Below are positions 8,156 through 19,391 of a stretch of DNA of 64,000 nt, piece after piece. Source of the DNA: Kiloniellaceae bacterium (GTDB lineage Bacteria > Pseudomonadota > Alphaproteobacteria > Kiloniellales > Kiloniellaceae); the NCBI GenBank assembly GCA_021776195.1, contig JAJFGK010000077.1, forward strand, positions 1 through 64,000, in the 5' to 3' direction. The notes under the pieces are model-generated. The model saw only the letters and a list, made by a program, of their open reading frames with translations. It was not told the DNA's origin and ran no database searches. Position 1 is the stretch's first letter, and the number at the start of each line of letters is the position of its first letter. Position numbers and translations under genes: made by a program.

Positions 8156-10063
8156 ATGTTCGGAAAAGTGGAATCGGCCTGCTTGATAGAAGATCAACGT
8201 GACGCCGATTGGCCCAGAATCTTGGTGGTCGACGATGATGAGATCGACCGCATTCACAGCCAGCGGCTGCTGACGGAAATCTTCGGCACGGAGCAGCACC
8301 TGGATTTCGCCACGAACTGGGAAGATGCCCAAGCCGCGGTCGCCGCCAACGCGCACGACATCTATATCGTTGACTACCTCCTCGGCGCCGGGAACGGACT
8401 CCAGATCATCGAAGACGCCGCCCAAGACGACGAGACCCGCGTCTTCATACTGCTGACCGGCAACGAGAACCGGGATGTGGACATGGCGGCAACCCGCGCC
8501 GGGGTCGCCGACTATCTGATCAAAAAGGATCTCACGGTCAGTCGGCTTGAACGCTGCCTTCGCTATGCCACCGAGGCGATGCGGCAAAAACGACAGTTGA
8601 TCGAACAGGCGGAGGATCTCCGCCAGGCCAAGGCCGCGATCGAGGAAGAGGTCCGCAAGCAAAAGGCGCTGACCTGGGACCTGAAACAGGCGCAGGGCCA
8701 ACTGACCATGGCCCTGGCGCGGGCGGAGAAAAGCGAGCGGCGCTATCGTTGGCTGTCGCAGCACGATATGCTGACCAAGATCCCTAACCGAAGCCTCTTT
8801 GCCGAGAAGCTGCGGGAAGGCCTCGAGCAGGCCGCGCGTTCGGAAACGATCCTGGCGCTCTACCTGCTGGACATCGATCGCTTCAAGTGGGTCAACGACA
8901 CCTTCGGCCATCAGGTCGGCGATACCCTTCTGGCCGAGATCGCCGAACGGCTTGGCGAGACCGTGCGAAACTCCGATGTCGTGGCGCGGCTCGGCGGCGA
9001 CGAATTCGCCATCGCGTCGACGAACCTCAGCGACGAGCATCATGCGTCCAACGTGGCGGAAAAGATTATCGCGGCCCTGTCCCGACCCTTCGAGATTGCC
9101 GGCCACCGCATCGAAGCCGGGGCGAGCATCGGTGTGTCGGTCTCCAGCGGGCAGGATCCGGCGGACCCCGACGTGATGATGCAAAAGGCCGATGCCGCGC
9201 TCTACAGTGCCAAGATGGCCGGACGCGGCGCCTTTCGCTTCTTCGACCAGACATTGAATGACGAGGTGCAGCGCACACTGCTGCTGAAGAAAGAGCTGCC
9301 CTTGGCGATCGAGGCAGGCGACTTCTCGCTGGTCTACCAGCCCAAGGTCGACCTCACCAGGGGCCAGGTCACCGGTTTCGAAGTCCTCGTCCGATGGCAC
9401 CATCCCCGGCTCGGCGCCGTATCCCCAGGCGAGTTCATTCCCGTGGCCGAGAGCACCGGCCAAATTATCCCGCTATCGGTGTGGATCTTCGATCAGTCCC
9501 TCCGAACCCTGGCGGATTGGAAGGACAGCGCTCTGTCCTCTATTCCCCTGGGCCTGAATCTCTCGGCTGTCCAACTGAAACAAAAAGATCTGGTCGCGGT
9601 AATCGCGGGACTCCTCGAATACTACGACCTCGATCCCGCCCTACTGGACCTCGAGGTCACCGAAACAGCCGCCCTGGAAAACCTCGACCTGGCCGTTGCC
9701 CAACTCAACAAGCTGCGCCAGCTGGGAGTCACCATCTCGATCGACGATTTCGGCACCGGATACTCATCTCTGGCCCTTGCGACCAGGCTGCCCGCCGATT
9801 GCCTGAAGATCGACCTCTCATTCGTCGCCGGCATGCTGCACAATGCGGCCGATGCCGCCGCGGTCAATGCGACCATTTCCCTGGCTCACAGCCTTGGTAT
9901 TCGCGTCGTGGCGGAAGGCGTGGAAACCGGGCAGCAGCTCGCGCAACTGCGCAAGCAGGGCTGTAACGAGGCGCAGGGATACTATTTTACCAAGCCTCTG
10001 CCGGAGGAAGAACTCCTCAACTGGTACGACGCGTGGCGCGGTCGGCTCCTGCCCGCGGCATGA
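8156..10063 (+). CDS. response regulator with GGDEF and EAL domains (c-di-GMP turnover)
   Basis: 635 aa, cytoplasmic. REC domain about 20-140: acidic cluster DDD (26-28), likely phospho-acceptor Asp73 (IVDYLLG) and Lys123/124. A coiled coil spans about 140-195, then a GGDEF domain (about 200-360) with intact GGDEF at 280-284 and an intact inhibitory I-site RNSD at 271-274, five residues before it. The EAL domain (about 375-630) has EVL at 409-411, a substitution found in active enzymes, plus SIDDFGTGYSS and EGVET. Both diguanylate cyclase and phosphodiesterase centres therefore look usable, under phosphorelay control. No histidine kinase lies nearby, so the input is encoded elsewhere. Confidence 0.93.
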   Translation: MFGKVESACLIEDQRDADWPRILVVDDDEIDRIHSQRLLTEIFGTEQHLDFATNWEDAQAAVAANAHDIYIVDYLLGAGNGLQIIEDAAQDDETRVFILLTGNENRDVDMAATRAGVADYLIKKDLTVSRLERCLRYATEAMRQKRQLIEQAEDLRQAKAAIEEEVRKQKALTWDLKQAQGQLTMALARAEKSERRYRWLSQHDMLTKIPNRSLFAEKLREGLEQAARSETILALYLLDIDRFKWVNDTFGHQVGDTLLAEIAERLGETVRNSDVVARLGGDEFAIASTNLSDEHHASNVAEKIIAALSRPFEIAGHRIEAGASIGVSVSSGQDPADPDVMMQKADAALYSAKMAGRGAFRFFDQTLNDEVQRTLLLKKELPLAIEAGDFSLVYQPKVDLTRGQVTGFEVLVRWHHPRLGAVSPGEFIPVAESTGQIIPLSVWIFDQSLRTLADWKDSALSSIPLGLNLSAVQLKQKDLVAVIAGLLEYYDLDPALLDLEVTETAALENLDLAVAQLNKLRQLGVTISIDDFGTGYSSLALATRLPADCLKIDLSFVAGMLHNAADAAAVNATISLAHSLGIRVVAEGVETGQQLAQLRKQGCNEAQGYYFTKPLPEEELLNWYDAWRGRLLPAA

Positions 10064-10144
10064 GGCAAGAACACGAGCGCTCTGTGGCATCAACACCTCC
10101 CGCCAGAGGGCAAGAAGCGTTACCTACGTGTCCGCTACGAGTCG

Positions 10145-10336
10145 TCACCTATGTCTCGGGCCTCTCACCGCGGAGAGGGCGCCGGAAATCCGCGCCTCGC
10201 CGTGGCGTTCAGCCGCTTCCTCCCAGTGCCGGGACCAGTCCGGAACATTGGGCGGTGGCTGCAGCATCCAGCGCTCGTCGGCGAGCGTATCGCCGAAATC
10301 CCAAAGCAGGACGTGGGGTTCAAGACCCCTCGTCAC
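10145..10336 (-). pseudogene. truncated HAD-family hydrolase remnant
   Basis: 63 aa from a GTG at 10336 that overlaps the last 17 bases of hyuB. The N-terminus VLLWDFGDTLADERWMLQPP contains the HAD motif I (DxxGT in the form DFGDT), so the start of a HAD hydrolase is recognisable. The frame ends after 63 residues; HAD enzymes are about 200-230 aa and motifs II-IV are absent. The matching residues stop at about EAAERHGEA, after which the sequence no longer looks like a HAD protein. I read it as the 5' stump of the third gene of the hyuAB operon, its remainder deleted. Confidence 0.6.
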
Positions 10337-12020
10337 CGTAGTTGCCTGCCATGTAGTCGGCGCTGAACTTGCCGCTCACCCGGTCGGTCTGGAGGGCCTC
10401 GGCGCCGCGTTCGTCCGTCGGCCCGTAGCCCCCGGCGCCGGGGGTTTCCACCACGATGGATTCGGCCGGCCCGATGGTGATGCCCAGGGGCTTGTCGGCC
10501 AGGCGTTCCCTGGTTCCGTCGGCCCTGGTCACGAGGAAGCGACCGCTGCCGCCCGGTTGCCCGCCGAAGAGGCCCCAGGGCTGCTGGCTGAAACGCTCGC
10601 CGGCACCGTTGAAAAGGCAATCGTGGCCGACCGGCCGCACCACGCGCCTGAGGCCCATGCCGCCGCGGTACTTGCCGGCGCCGCCGGAATCGGCCACCAG
10701 GGCATACTCTTCGACCAGCAGGGGATACTCGATCTCGATCGCTTCCACCGGCAGATTGGAGGTGTTGGTGATATGGACCTGGACGCCATCCTTACCGTCC
10801 TTGCCGGCCCGCGCGCCCATGCCGCCGCCCAGGGTCTCCAGATAGACATAGGCCCGTCCGCTGCGGGGATCGGTGCCGGCGAAGACGGCGGTGGTGTTGG
10901 CACCGTTGGCGGCGGCGATCACGCGGTCCGGCAGCGCCGGCGCCAGGGCGCCCAAGACCACGTCGATGATGCGCTGGCAGGTGTTGGCCCGGGCCGCCAC
11001 CGGGGCCGGAAAGGCCGCGTCCAGCAGCGAGCCCTTGCGGGTGGTGATCTCGGCGACCTCCAGGACCCCCTGATTGTTCGGTGCTTCGGGATCGAGCAGT
11101 GCCTTCAGGGCATAGCAGACGCTGGCCTGGGCCGCGTTCAGGGTGACGTTGATGTTGCCAGCGACCTGGTCGGCGGTCTCGCTGAAATCGAAATGGGCCC
11201 GCTCGCCGGCGACAGTGGCGACCAGGCGGATCGGAATCTCCCTGGTCCCCAAGCCGTCGTCGTCCATCACGTCCTCGAAGCGGTAGACGCCGTCGGGGAT
11301 CGAGGCAATGCCAGCGCGCATGCGCTTGGCCGTGCGGGCGATGATCTCCTCGAAGGCGCCGGTCACCCGGGCCGGGCCGTGCAGGTCCAGGACCTCGGCC
11401 AGGCGTCGCGCGCCCAGGCGGCAGGCGGCGATCTGGGCGTAGTAGTCACCGCGCCGTTCCTCGGGAACCCGCACGTTCAGCAGCAGGATCTCGAAGAGGT
11501 CGCGCTGCAGCTCGCCACGCACGAAAAGCCGCACCAGGGGAATGCGCAGCCCCTCCTGATAGATCTCCGACATGCCGCCGGCCATCGAGCCCGGCGCCAT
11601 CCCGCCGACGTCGGCGTGATGGGCGATGTTGCAGACGAAGGCGGTCAACACGCCTTCGTAGAAGACCGGCATGGCCATGTTGATGTCGGGCAGATGGGTG
11701 CCGCCGGCGACATGCGGGTCGTTGGCGACGAAGATGTCGCCCTCCTCGATCTCGTCGAGCGGATACTTCGCGACCAGGCAGGCCATCAGGCCGGCCATGG
11801 AGGCGATATGGATCGGCAGGGACTGTTCGGCCTGCACCACCAGGCGTCCGCGGGTGTCCATGACGGCGGTGGAGTGGTCGTTGCGTTCCTTGATATTGGT
11901 CGAATAGGCCGACTTCATCAGGGCGACGAAGGACTCGTCGGTGATCGAGCGCAGCTGATTGCTGAGGATCTCCAGCGTGATCGGGTCGATGTCGTGATCG
12001 GCCTGGGGGTCAAGCGTCAT
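10320..12020 (-). CDS. hydantoinase B/5-oxoprolinase subunit family (HyuB-like)
   Basis: 566 aa from the ATG at 12020, which overlaps the end of hyuA (ATG...TGA, 11 bases shared), so translation is probably coupled. This start gives MTLDPQADHDIDPITLEIL, the family N-terminus; the longer frame upstream is antiparallel noise. Conserved stretches include KSAYSTNIKERNDHS, GDIFVANDPHVAGGTHLPD and the C-terminal ETPGAGGYGPTDER. With HyuA it should form an ATP-dependent amidohydrolase acting on hydantoins, 5-oxoproline, N-methylhydantoin or acetone-type substrates; the exact substrate is not readable. Confidence 0.92.
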   Translation of the reverse strand: MTLDPQADHDIDPITLEILSNQLRSITDESFVALMKSAYSTNIKERNDHSTAVMDTRGRLVVQAEQSLPIHIASMAGLMACLVAKYPLDEIEEGDIFVANDPHVAGGTHLPDINMAMPVFYEGVLTAFVCNIAHHADVGGMAPGSMAGGMSEIYQEGLRIPLVRLFVRGELQRDLFEILLLNVRVPEERRGDYYAQIAACRLGARRLAEVLDLHGPARVTGAFEEIIARTAKRMRAGIASIPDGVYRFEDVMDDDGLGTREIPIRLVATVAGERAHFDFSETADQVAGNINVTLNAAQASVCYALKALLDPEAPNNQGVLEVAEITTRKGSLLDAAFPAPVAARANTCQRIIDVVLGALAPALPDRVIAAANGANTTAVFAGTDPRSGRAYVYLETLGGGMGARAGKDGKDGVQVHITNTSNLPVEAIEIEYPLLVEEYALVADSGGAGKYRGGMGLRRVVRPVGHDCLFNGAGERFSQQPWGLFGGQPGGSGRFLVTRADGTRERLADKPLGITIGPAESIVVETPGAGGYGPTDERGAEALQTDRVSGKFSADYMAGNYGDEGS

Positions 12021-14091
12021 GGCGCACCTCGATGATGAGATTTCCGGCGGCGTCCACCGTGGCGCGGTCGCCGGGATAGAGCGGGGTGGTGGCGTCGAGC
12101 TGGTCGACGATCGCCGGCCCGGCGAGCACATGGCCGGGCTGCAACGCCGCCCGGTCATAGAGCGGTGTTTCCTGGGGTGCCGCGGGGTCTTCGAAGATCA
12201 CCGGCCGTCGGCCCTTGGGGGCCGGCAGCGGCGGCGGCGCGGCCGACGCCGGGAGCGGCGCCTCGGCCCGCAGGCGTCCGAAGGCGGTCAGCCGCAGGTT
12301 CACCGTTTCGATCGGGTCGTCCGGATTGTGGTAACCGTAGGCCGCGTCGTGGGCGACGAAAAACCGCTCCCGCAGATCGGCCAGACCGGGCAGCATCGCT
12401 GGGTCGAGCCCTGCCCCGGCGGCAAAGGGGACGGAGAGCTCGAAGTTCTGGCCCTCGTAGCGCAGGTCGAGGCGCAGATCGAGGCGCCGGCCAACCGCCG
12501 GCACCTCCTCCTCGGCAAACCAGGCCTCGGCCAGGGCAATCAGGGCACCGGCGTTCTCGGCCAGCGCGCCGGCATTCTCCGGCGCCAGGCGATAGCGCGC
12601 GCCGCGGGTGAATTCCTCCTTCAGGTCGGACACGATGAGACCCTGGGCGCAGAGAATGCCGGGCGCCACCGGCACGATGATTTCGCTCATACCCAGGCTG
12701 GCCGCCACGTCGCGGGCATGGAGCGGACCCGCGCCGCCGAAGGCCATCAAAGCATAGTCACGCGGGTCGTGGCCGCGCTCCACCGACAGGGTGCGGATCG
12801 CCCGCACCATATTGGCGACCAGTATACCGATGGCGCCGTGGGCGGTCTTCTCGATGCTCAGCGCCACCCGTTCGGCGGCCGGCTGGAAGGCCTGGCGCGC
12901 CAGGCCCTCGTCCAACATCATCTCGCCGTCGATCAGCGATGGCGAGAGGCGGCCCAGGATCAGGTTGGCGTCGGAGACGGTCGGCTCACTGCCGCCGCGC
13001 CCATAGCAAGCCGGGCCCGGGTCGGCGCCGGCCGAGACAGGCCCGACCTTCATCAGTCCGTCGCGGTCGAACCAGGCAATCGAACCGCCGCCGGCCCCGA
13101 TCGTGTCGATATCGACCATGGGCAGGCGGATCGGGAAGTCGGCGACCGCGCGCTGGTAGGCCATCGCCGCCTGGCCGTCGCGGATCAGGGCCATGTCCGC
13201 GCTGGTGCCGCCGACATCCAGGGTGATGACGTTGGGCCGTCCCTCGCCCGCCGGGCCCGCCTGCCCGGCAACGGCCAACGCACCCACGACCCCTGCCGCG
13301 GGGCCCGAAAGCGCGGTGCGAACCGGAAAGTCGCGGGCCCGCCCCGGCGACATGAGGCCGCCGTTGGACTGGTTGATACCGACCCGGGCCTCGGGCAGCG
13401 CGTCGGCCAGCGCTGCCTCCAGATCGCTCAGGTAACGGGCCATGATCGGCTGCAGGGCGGCATTGATCGCGGTGGTCGCGAAGCGTTCGTACTCGCGAAA
13501 CTCCGGTTGGACCGCCGAGGAGAGCGACACGGCCAAGTCTGGCAGGGCCTCACGGAGGCGCCGGGCGACCGCCTCTTCGTGGGCCGGATTCAGGTAGGCA
13601 AAGAGAAAACAGATCGCGCAGGCCTGGACCCCCGACGCCTTGATCGCCGCCACGGCCGCGGTGAGATCGGCCTCGTCGAGGGGATGCAGAACCTCGCCGG
13701 TCGCCATCATCCGCTCGCCGACCTCGAAGCGGGTCTCGCGCGGCACCAGGGGCGGCGGGGCGTCGCGCTGCATGTCGTACATATGGGGCCGGGTCTGGCG
13801 ACCGATCTCCAGCAGATCGCGAAACCCTTTTGTGGTGATCAGGGCGACCGGCGCGCCGCGGCGTTGGATCAAGGCATTGGTGGCCACGGTGGTGCCATGG
13901 GCAAAGCGCGCCACCTCCGCCAGGGACAGGCCCGGGTCGGCGCCCAGCTCCTTCAGGCCGTCGAGGATGGCGCGCGCCGGGTTGTCCGGCGTCGAGGGCC
14001 GCTTCAGGAGCCGCACGCTGCCGCTTCCGCCGTCCAAACCATAGAAGTCCGTGAAGGTGCCGCCGACGTCGACACCGATGGTCCAGGCCAT
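12010..14091 (-). CDS. hydantoinase A/5-oxoprolinase subunit family (HyuA-like)
   Basis: 693 aa from the ATG at 14091. GGGGAGG lies 6 bases upstream and the protein then begins MAWTIGVDVGGTFTDF, the family's phosphate-binding start of the acetate-kinase/actin-like ATPase fold. Further ATPase motifs: LDVGGTSADMALI and AFGGAGPLHARDVA. A hydantoinase A N-terminal domain, a central ATPase and a C-terminal domain are in the usual order and of full length. It pairs with the downstream hyuB-like gene. No racemase, carbamoylase or dedicated transporter is adjacent. Confidence 0.92.
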   Translation of the reverse strand: MAWTIGVDVGGTFTDFYGLDGGSGSVRLLKRPSTPDNPARAILDGLKELGADPGLSLAEVARFAHGTTVATNALIQRRGAPVALITTKGFRDLLEIGRQTRPHMYDMQRDAPPPLVPRETRFEVGERMMATGEVLHPLDEADLTAAVAAIKASGVQACAICFLFAYLNPAHEEAVARRLREALPDLAVSLSSAVQPEFREYERFATTAINAALQPIMARYLSDLEAALADALPEARVGINQSNGGLMSPGRARDFPVRTALSGPAAGVVGALAVAGQAGPAGEGRPNVITLDVGGTSADMALIRDGQAAMAYQRAVADFPIRLPMVDIDTIGAGGGSIAWFDRDGLMKVGPVSAGADPGPACYGRGGSEPTVSDANLILGRLSPSLIDGEMMLDEGLARQAFQPAAERVALSIEKTAHGAIGILVANMVRAIRTLSVERGHDPRDYALMAFGGAGPLHARDVAASLGMSEIIVPVAPGILCAQGLIVSDLKEEFTRGARYRLAPENAGALAENAGALIALAEAWFAEEEVPAVGRRLDLRLDLRYEGQNFELSVPFAAGAGLDPAMLPGLADLRERFFVAHDAAYGYHNPDDPIETVNLRLTAFGRLRAEAPLPASAAPPPLPAPKGRRPVIFEDPAAPQETPLYDRAALQPGHVLAGPAIVDQLDATTPLYPGDRATVDAAGNLIIEVRHDA

Positions 14092-14249
14092 AAAACGCCT
14101 CCCCGGGCGTGGTTTCGCTTGCAATCCCTCGACCCTTAAGCGATGAAAGCCGCCGCGGTCAAAGGGATTGTCGAACGGCGGCCGCCGCGGAATGGGTCTT
14201 GGGCCGTGTTATCTGCCCGATCCGGCACGAATTATTTATCCCCTTACCC

Positions 14250-14277
14250 TTGACTTTCCCCGTCTTTCCATTACATC
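14250..14277 (+). promoter_or_regulatory. groESL promoter candidate
   Basis: TTGACT at 14250-14255 (5 of 6 to the -35 consensus) with a 16-base spacer and TACATC at 14272-14277 as -10. The CIRCE operator begins 7 bases downstream, where the transcript would start, as expected for HrcA repression. Confidence 0.5.
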
Positions 14278-14284
14278 GTCGTCG

Positions 14285-14311
14285 TTAGCACTCATCGAAC
14301 GAGAGTGCTAA
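14285..14311 (+). promoter_or_regulatory. CIRCE operator (HrcA binding site)
   Basis: TTAGCACTC at 14285-14293, a 9-base spacer, and GAGTGCTAA at 14303-14311: a perfect match to the CIRCE inverted repeat. HrcA bound here blocks groESL transcription until heat or unfolded protein titrates GroEL. hrcA itself is not in the window. Confidence 0.97.
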
Positions 14312-14464
14312 TAACAGGGTGGCGGGCCGGTTCCAGCGAACATCGAAGAGCCAGCGCGCGGCCAACCTAGTCGATGCAGGGTTTGACCATCGCCCGGACG
14401 CACATGCGACGGGCGCGTGGGCCGCATCGGCTGCCTATTTTCGAGAGAAACCAGGGGAAAAGAC

Positions 14465-14782
14465 ATGAAATTCAAACCTCTACACGACCGCGTGGTGGTT
14501 CGCCGCATCGAGGCCGAAGAAAAGTCGGCCGGTGGCATCATCATCCCGGATACCGCTCAGGAGAAGCCGATGGAAGGCGAGATCCTGGCTGTAGGCTCCG
14601 GCGCCCGCGACGACCAGGGCAAGATCATCGCACTGGACGTCAAGCCTGGCGACCGCGTCCTCTTCGGCAAGTGGTCGGGCACGGAAGTCAAGATCGACGG
14701 GCAGGATCTGCTGATCATGAAAGAGTCCGACATCATGGGCGTGATCGAGAAGACCAAGTCTTCCAAGAAAAAAGCCGCTTAG
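14465..14782 (+). CDS. groES: co-chaperonin GroES
   Basis: 105 aa from the ATG at 14465 (GGGGAAAAG just upstream). [16 protein letters not shown], the mobile loop region [17 protein letters not shown] and the C-terminal DILGVIE-like strand (DIMGVIEKT) identify it. It caps the GroEL ring and closes the folding chamber. It is the first gene of a CIRCE-controlled operon, 33 bp before groEL. The C-terminus carries an extra SSKKKAA tail. Confidence 0.97.
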   Translation: MKFKPLHDRVVVRRIEAEEKSAGGIIIPDTAQEKPMEGEILAVGSGARDDQGKIIALDVKPGDRVLFGKWSGTEVKIDGQDLLIMKESDIMGVIEKTKSSKKKAA

Positions 14783-14800
14783 TTCAAGCTGATCAGCTAA

Positions 14801-16471
<1,671 letters not shown>

Positions 16472-16510
16472 GCCGATACCGACCAACGTTCAGACCCGTT
16501 TGTCGAATGG

Positions 16511-16539
16511 GGGCGGTGGAGCGATCCACCGCCCTTTTT
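16511..16539 (+). terminator. intrinsic terminator of groESL
   Basis: GGGCGGTGGA (16511-16520), loop gcga, TCCACCGCCC (16525-16534), then TTTTT. A perfect 10-bp GC-rich stem with a U tract, 39 bp after the groEL stop. Confidence 0.92.
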
Positions 16540-16545
16540 CTTTGC

Positions 16546-17511
16546 TCAGGCGTTGTCTGCCATGAGCCCCAGATGATCCTCCAGGAACGCGGCGATTTCG
16601 CGCAGGGAGCGCTGGCCCTCGGGGATCGCGGCGTAGAACTCGAAGACGTGCCACATGGCCTCCCAGACATGGAGCCGCGCCGCCACCCCGGCGCCGCGCA
16701 GGGCCGTCGAGAGGCGGACGCAGTCGCTGAGTAGAAGATCGCGGGTCCCGGTGGTGATGAGGGTTGGCGGAAAGCCGGGCGCGAAATCGGCGTAGAGCGG
16801 CGAAACCAGCGGCTCGCGTTTGTCGCGGTCCCCGGCATAGGCCTCCGCGGCACTCGCTACACCCGCGCTGGGGTGCAGGGTCGGATCGAGGCCGGCATTG
16901 GTGGCGTAGCTGTCGCCCACCGCCGTCAGATCGGACCAAGGCGACAGCAGAGCCGCGGCCGCCGGCAGAGGGAGGCCCGCATCGCGCGCCCGCAGGATCG
17001 TGGCGAGCGCCAAATTGCCGCCGGCGGATTCGCCGGCCACCGCCAGCCCAGCCGAGCCAAGTGCTCCGATCAAGGACCGGTAGACCGCCGAGGCGTCGTC
17101 GAGCCCGGCGGGGTAGGGATTCTCGGGCGCCAATCGGTAGTGCGGCGCGTAGACCTTGAGGCCGAGGTGATCGGCGAGCCGCGCGGTGATGGCCCGATCC
17201 TCGGACGGGCTGCCCTGCACGTGGCCGCCGCCGAAGAAATAGAGCAGCGCGCGGCCGTCCCGGGCTGCGCTATAGCCCCTCGGCACGACAACCTGCACCG
17301 CGACCCCTTCGATCTCGGTCTCCTCCAGGGTCGTGCCGAGGTCGCGGCAGACCGCATCGTTGGCAACGCGGTAAGCCTCGCGGGACTCGCGCCGGATATC
17401 TTCGATGGTCTCCAGGGTGATCCGCCTGGGTTGCGGCGCCGGCTGGGCGGCGATGAAGGCCTGGGCCTCGGGGCTGATGGAAGAAGGCGGCGCAAAACGG
17501 CGTGAGCTCAT
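16546..17511 (-). CDS. alpha/beta hydrolase (HSL/esterase family, fold-3)
   Basis: 321 aa. FFGGGHVQGS is the oxyanion-hole motif (HGGG-type, here GGGH), VAGESAGGNLAL contains the nucleophile elbow GESAG, TGTRDLLLSD provides the acidic residue and MWHVFEFY the catalytic His. This is the hormone-sensitive-lipase-like carboxylesterase layout. There is no signal peptide, so it is probably cytoplasmic and acts on short-chain esters or lactones. It converges on groEL with the groEL terminator between them. Confidence 0.88.
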   Translation of the reverse strand: MSSRRFAPPSSISPEAQAFIAAQPAPQPRRITLETIEDIRRESREAYRVANDAVCRDLGTTLEETEIEGVAVQVVVPRGYSAARDGRALLYFFGGGHVQGSPSEDRAITARLADHLGLKVYAPHYRLAPENPYPAGLDDASAVYRSLIGALGSAGLAVAGESAGGNLALATILRARDAGLPLPAAAALLSPWSDLTAVGDSYATNAGLDPTLHPSAGVASAAEAYAGDRDKREPLVSPLYADFAPGFPPTLITTGTRDLLLSDCVRLSTALRGAGVAARLHVWEAMWHVFEFYAAIPEGQRSLREIAAFLEDHLGLMADNA

Positions 17512-17671
17512 GCCAACAGTTCCTTCGATGCTAGGTCAATTCTACGACCTCAATCGATCCGACAGAGTGATACCTTTGGCCCGGCCCCGCGGCAATCCCG
17601 CGCGCCGGCCTTGCCAGGGGCCGGCGGATCGGCTGGGATGCCGGAGCGGCATTCATCCTTGGGAGGCGTCG

Positions 17672-19288
17672 ATGGCGGACGATCGGGCGGATCTAATCTT
17701 GACGGGCGGGTCTATCTTTCAGGGCCTCAAGGCGGGCTTTTGCGATGCGCTCGCAATCAAGGACGGCAAGGTGCTGGCCGCGGGTACCGACGACGCGCTC
17801 GAGGGCCTGCGCGGGCCGGACACCGAAGTCATGGATCTCGCGGGCCGGGCGGCTATTCCGGGCATCAACGATGGCCACCAGCACCTGCTGTCCTTTGGCC
17901 TGGAGCAGAATGAAATCGTGCTGCACCCGACCCGGGTTTCGAACCTGGCGGAGCTAACCGATGCTATCGCCGAGCGCGCCCGCCAGACTCCGCCGGGCCA
18001 GTGGATCCTCGGCCGGCGCTACGACCACTATCATTTGCCGGGCGGCCAGCACCCGACGCGCCACGACCTGGACCGCGCCACCGGCGATCATCCGGTCTAC
18101 ATCACCCGAACCTGCGGCCACATGGGCGTGGCCAACTCCAAGGCCCTCGAGCTCTGCGGTATCACCCGCGACACGGCGAACCCCCAGGGCGGTGAAATCG
18201 TCAAGGAGAACGGCGAGCCCACCGGCCTGCTGCACGAGACCGCCCAGGGCCTGGTCAAGTCGCGACTGCCGGCCTACAGCATCGACGAACTGGTCGACGG
18301 CATCGAGGCGGCCGGCCGCACCTTCCTCGCCCACGGCATCACCTCGGTGATGGACGCCGGCCTCGGGCTGCGCCAGAACTTCGACGACTACCGCGGCTAC
18401 AAGGCGGCCCATGACAGCGGACGGCTGCCGGTGCGAGTCTATCTGGCCCTCTGCGGCGGCCCCAAGGGCATCCAGCAGGAGGCTTTCGAGGCCGGCCTGA
18501 TGACCGGGAGCGGCGACGAGCGTTTCAAAATCGGCCCGGTCAAGCTCTTCACCGACGGCAGCGCGGGCGGCAAGACGGCGGCCATGACGCTGCCCTACAT
18601 CTGCGCCTGCGACAATCGGGGCCTCTTCGTCTACGAGGACCAGGATCTCGACCATTGGGTCGAGCTCTACCACCGCCAGGGCTACCAGGTGGCGCTGCAC
18701 GCCATCGGCGACGCCGCCATCGATCAGGCCCTGAACGCGGTCGAGAAGGCGGTTGGCGAGGGCGGCAGCCAGGGCCGGCGGCACCGCATCGAGCACTGCG
18801 GCTTCACCCGACCGGATCAGATCGAGCGCATGCAAGAGCTCGGCATGATCCCGGCGCCGCAGCCGATTTTCCTTTATGAGTTCGGCGAACTCTATGTCGA
18901 AGCCCTGGGGGAAGAGCGGCCATCCCTCTCCTACCCCATGCGATCCTGGGAGACCGCCGGACTGAGCCCCATCGCGTCGAGCGACACGCCGGTCTCGGAT
19001 TTCTCGCCGATGAAGAATCTCTATTGCATGGTGACCCGCAAGACCGACCGCGGCCGCGTGCTGGGGTCGGCGGAGAGCCTGTCCCTGGAAGAGGCGATCT
19101 CGGCGGCGACCTTGAACGGCGCCAGGGGCAGCTTCTCGGAAGGCGCCAAGGGCACGCTGGAGCCCGGCAAGCTGGCGGACATCGCCATCTGCGAGCGCGA
19201 TATCTTCACCACCCCGCCCGAGGCCCTGTTGGAGACCCGCATCGACACCACGATCATCGAGGGCAAAGTCGTCTACCAGCGCGCCTGA
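17672..19288 (+). CDS. amidohydrolase (YtcJ-like, Amidohydro_3)
   Basis: 538 aa from the ATG at 17672. GGGAGG precedes it and the product begins MADDRADLILTGGSIFQG, the usual beta-strand start; the longer upstream frame lacks such features. Metal-binding motifs in order: NDGHQHLLS (HxH), a central KLFTDGSAGGKTAAM, ALHAIGDAA, RIEHCGF and ASDTPVSDFSP. The C-terminal LADIAICERDIFTTP closes the metal-independent sandwich domain. It hydrolyses an amide or cyclic amide substrate not identifiable from sequence. No operon partner is evident. Confidence 0.9.
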   Translation: MADDRADLILTGGSIFQGLKAGFCDALAIKDGKVLAAGTDDALEGLRGPDTEVMDLAGRAAIPGINDGHQHLLSFGLEQNEIVLHPTRVSNLAELTDAIAERARQTPPGQWILGRRYDHYHLPGGQHPTRHDLDRATGDHPVYITRTCGHMGVANSKALELCGITRDTANPQGGEIVKENGEPTGLLHETAQGLVKSRLPAYSIDELVDGIEAAGRTFLAHGITSVMDAGLGLRQNFDDYRGYKAAHDSGRLPVRVYLALCGGPKGIQQEAFEAGLMTGSGDERFKIGPVKLFTDGSAGGKTAAMTLPYICACDNRGLFVYEDQDLDHWVELYHRQGYQVALHAIGDAAIDQALNAVEKAVGEGGSQGRRHRIEHCGFTRPDQIERMQELGMIPAPQPIFLYEFGELYVEALGEERPSLSYPMRSWETAGLSPIASSDTPVSDFSPMKNLYCMVTRKTDRGRVLGSAESLSLEEAISAATLNGARGSFSEGAKGTLEPGKLADIAICERDIFTTPPEALLETRIDTTIIEGKVVYQRA

Positions 19289-19391
19289 CCGCAGGGCCCC
19301 CCGCGCGAGAGAGCCACAGCCGGGTTGCGTCGGCCCCCTCCTGCCCCGAGAATGCCGGCGCGTCAGCAAGGCTGATCGGGGGGCTGGAATC

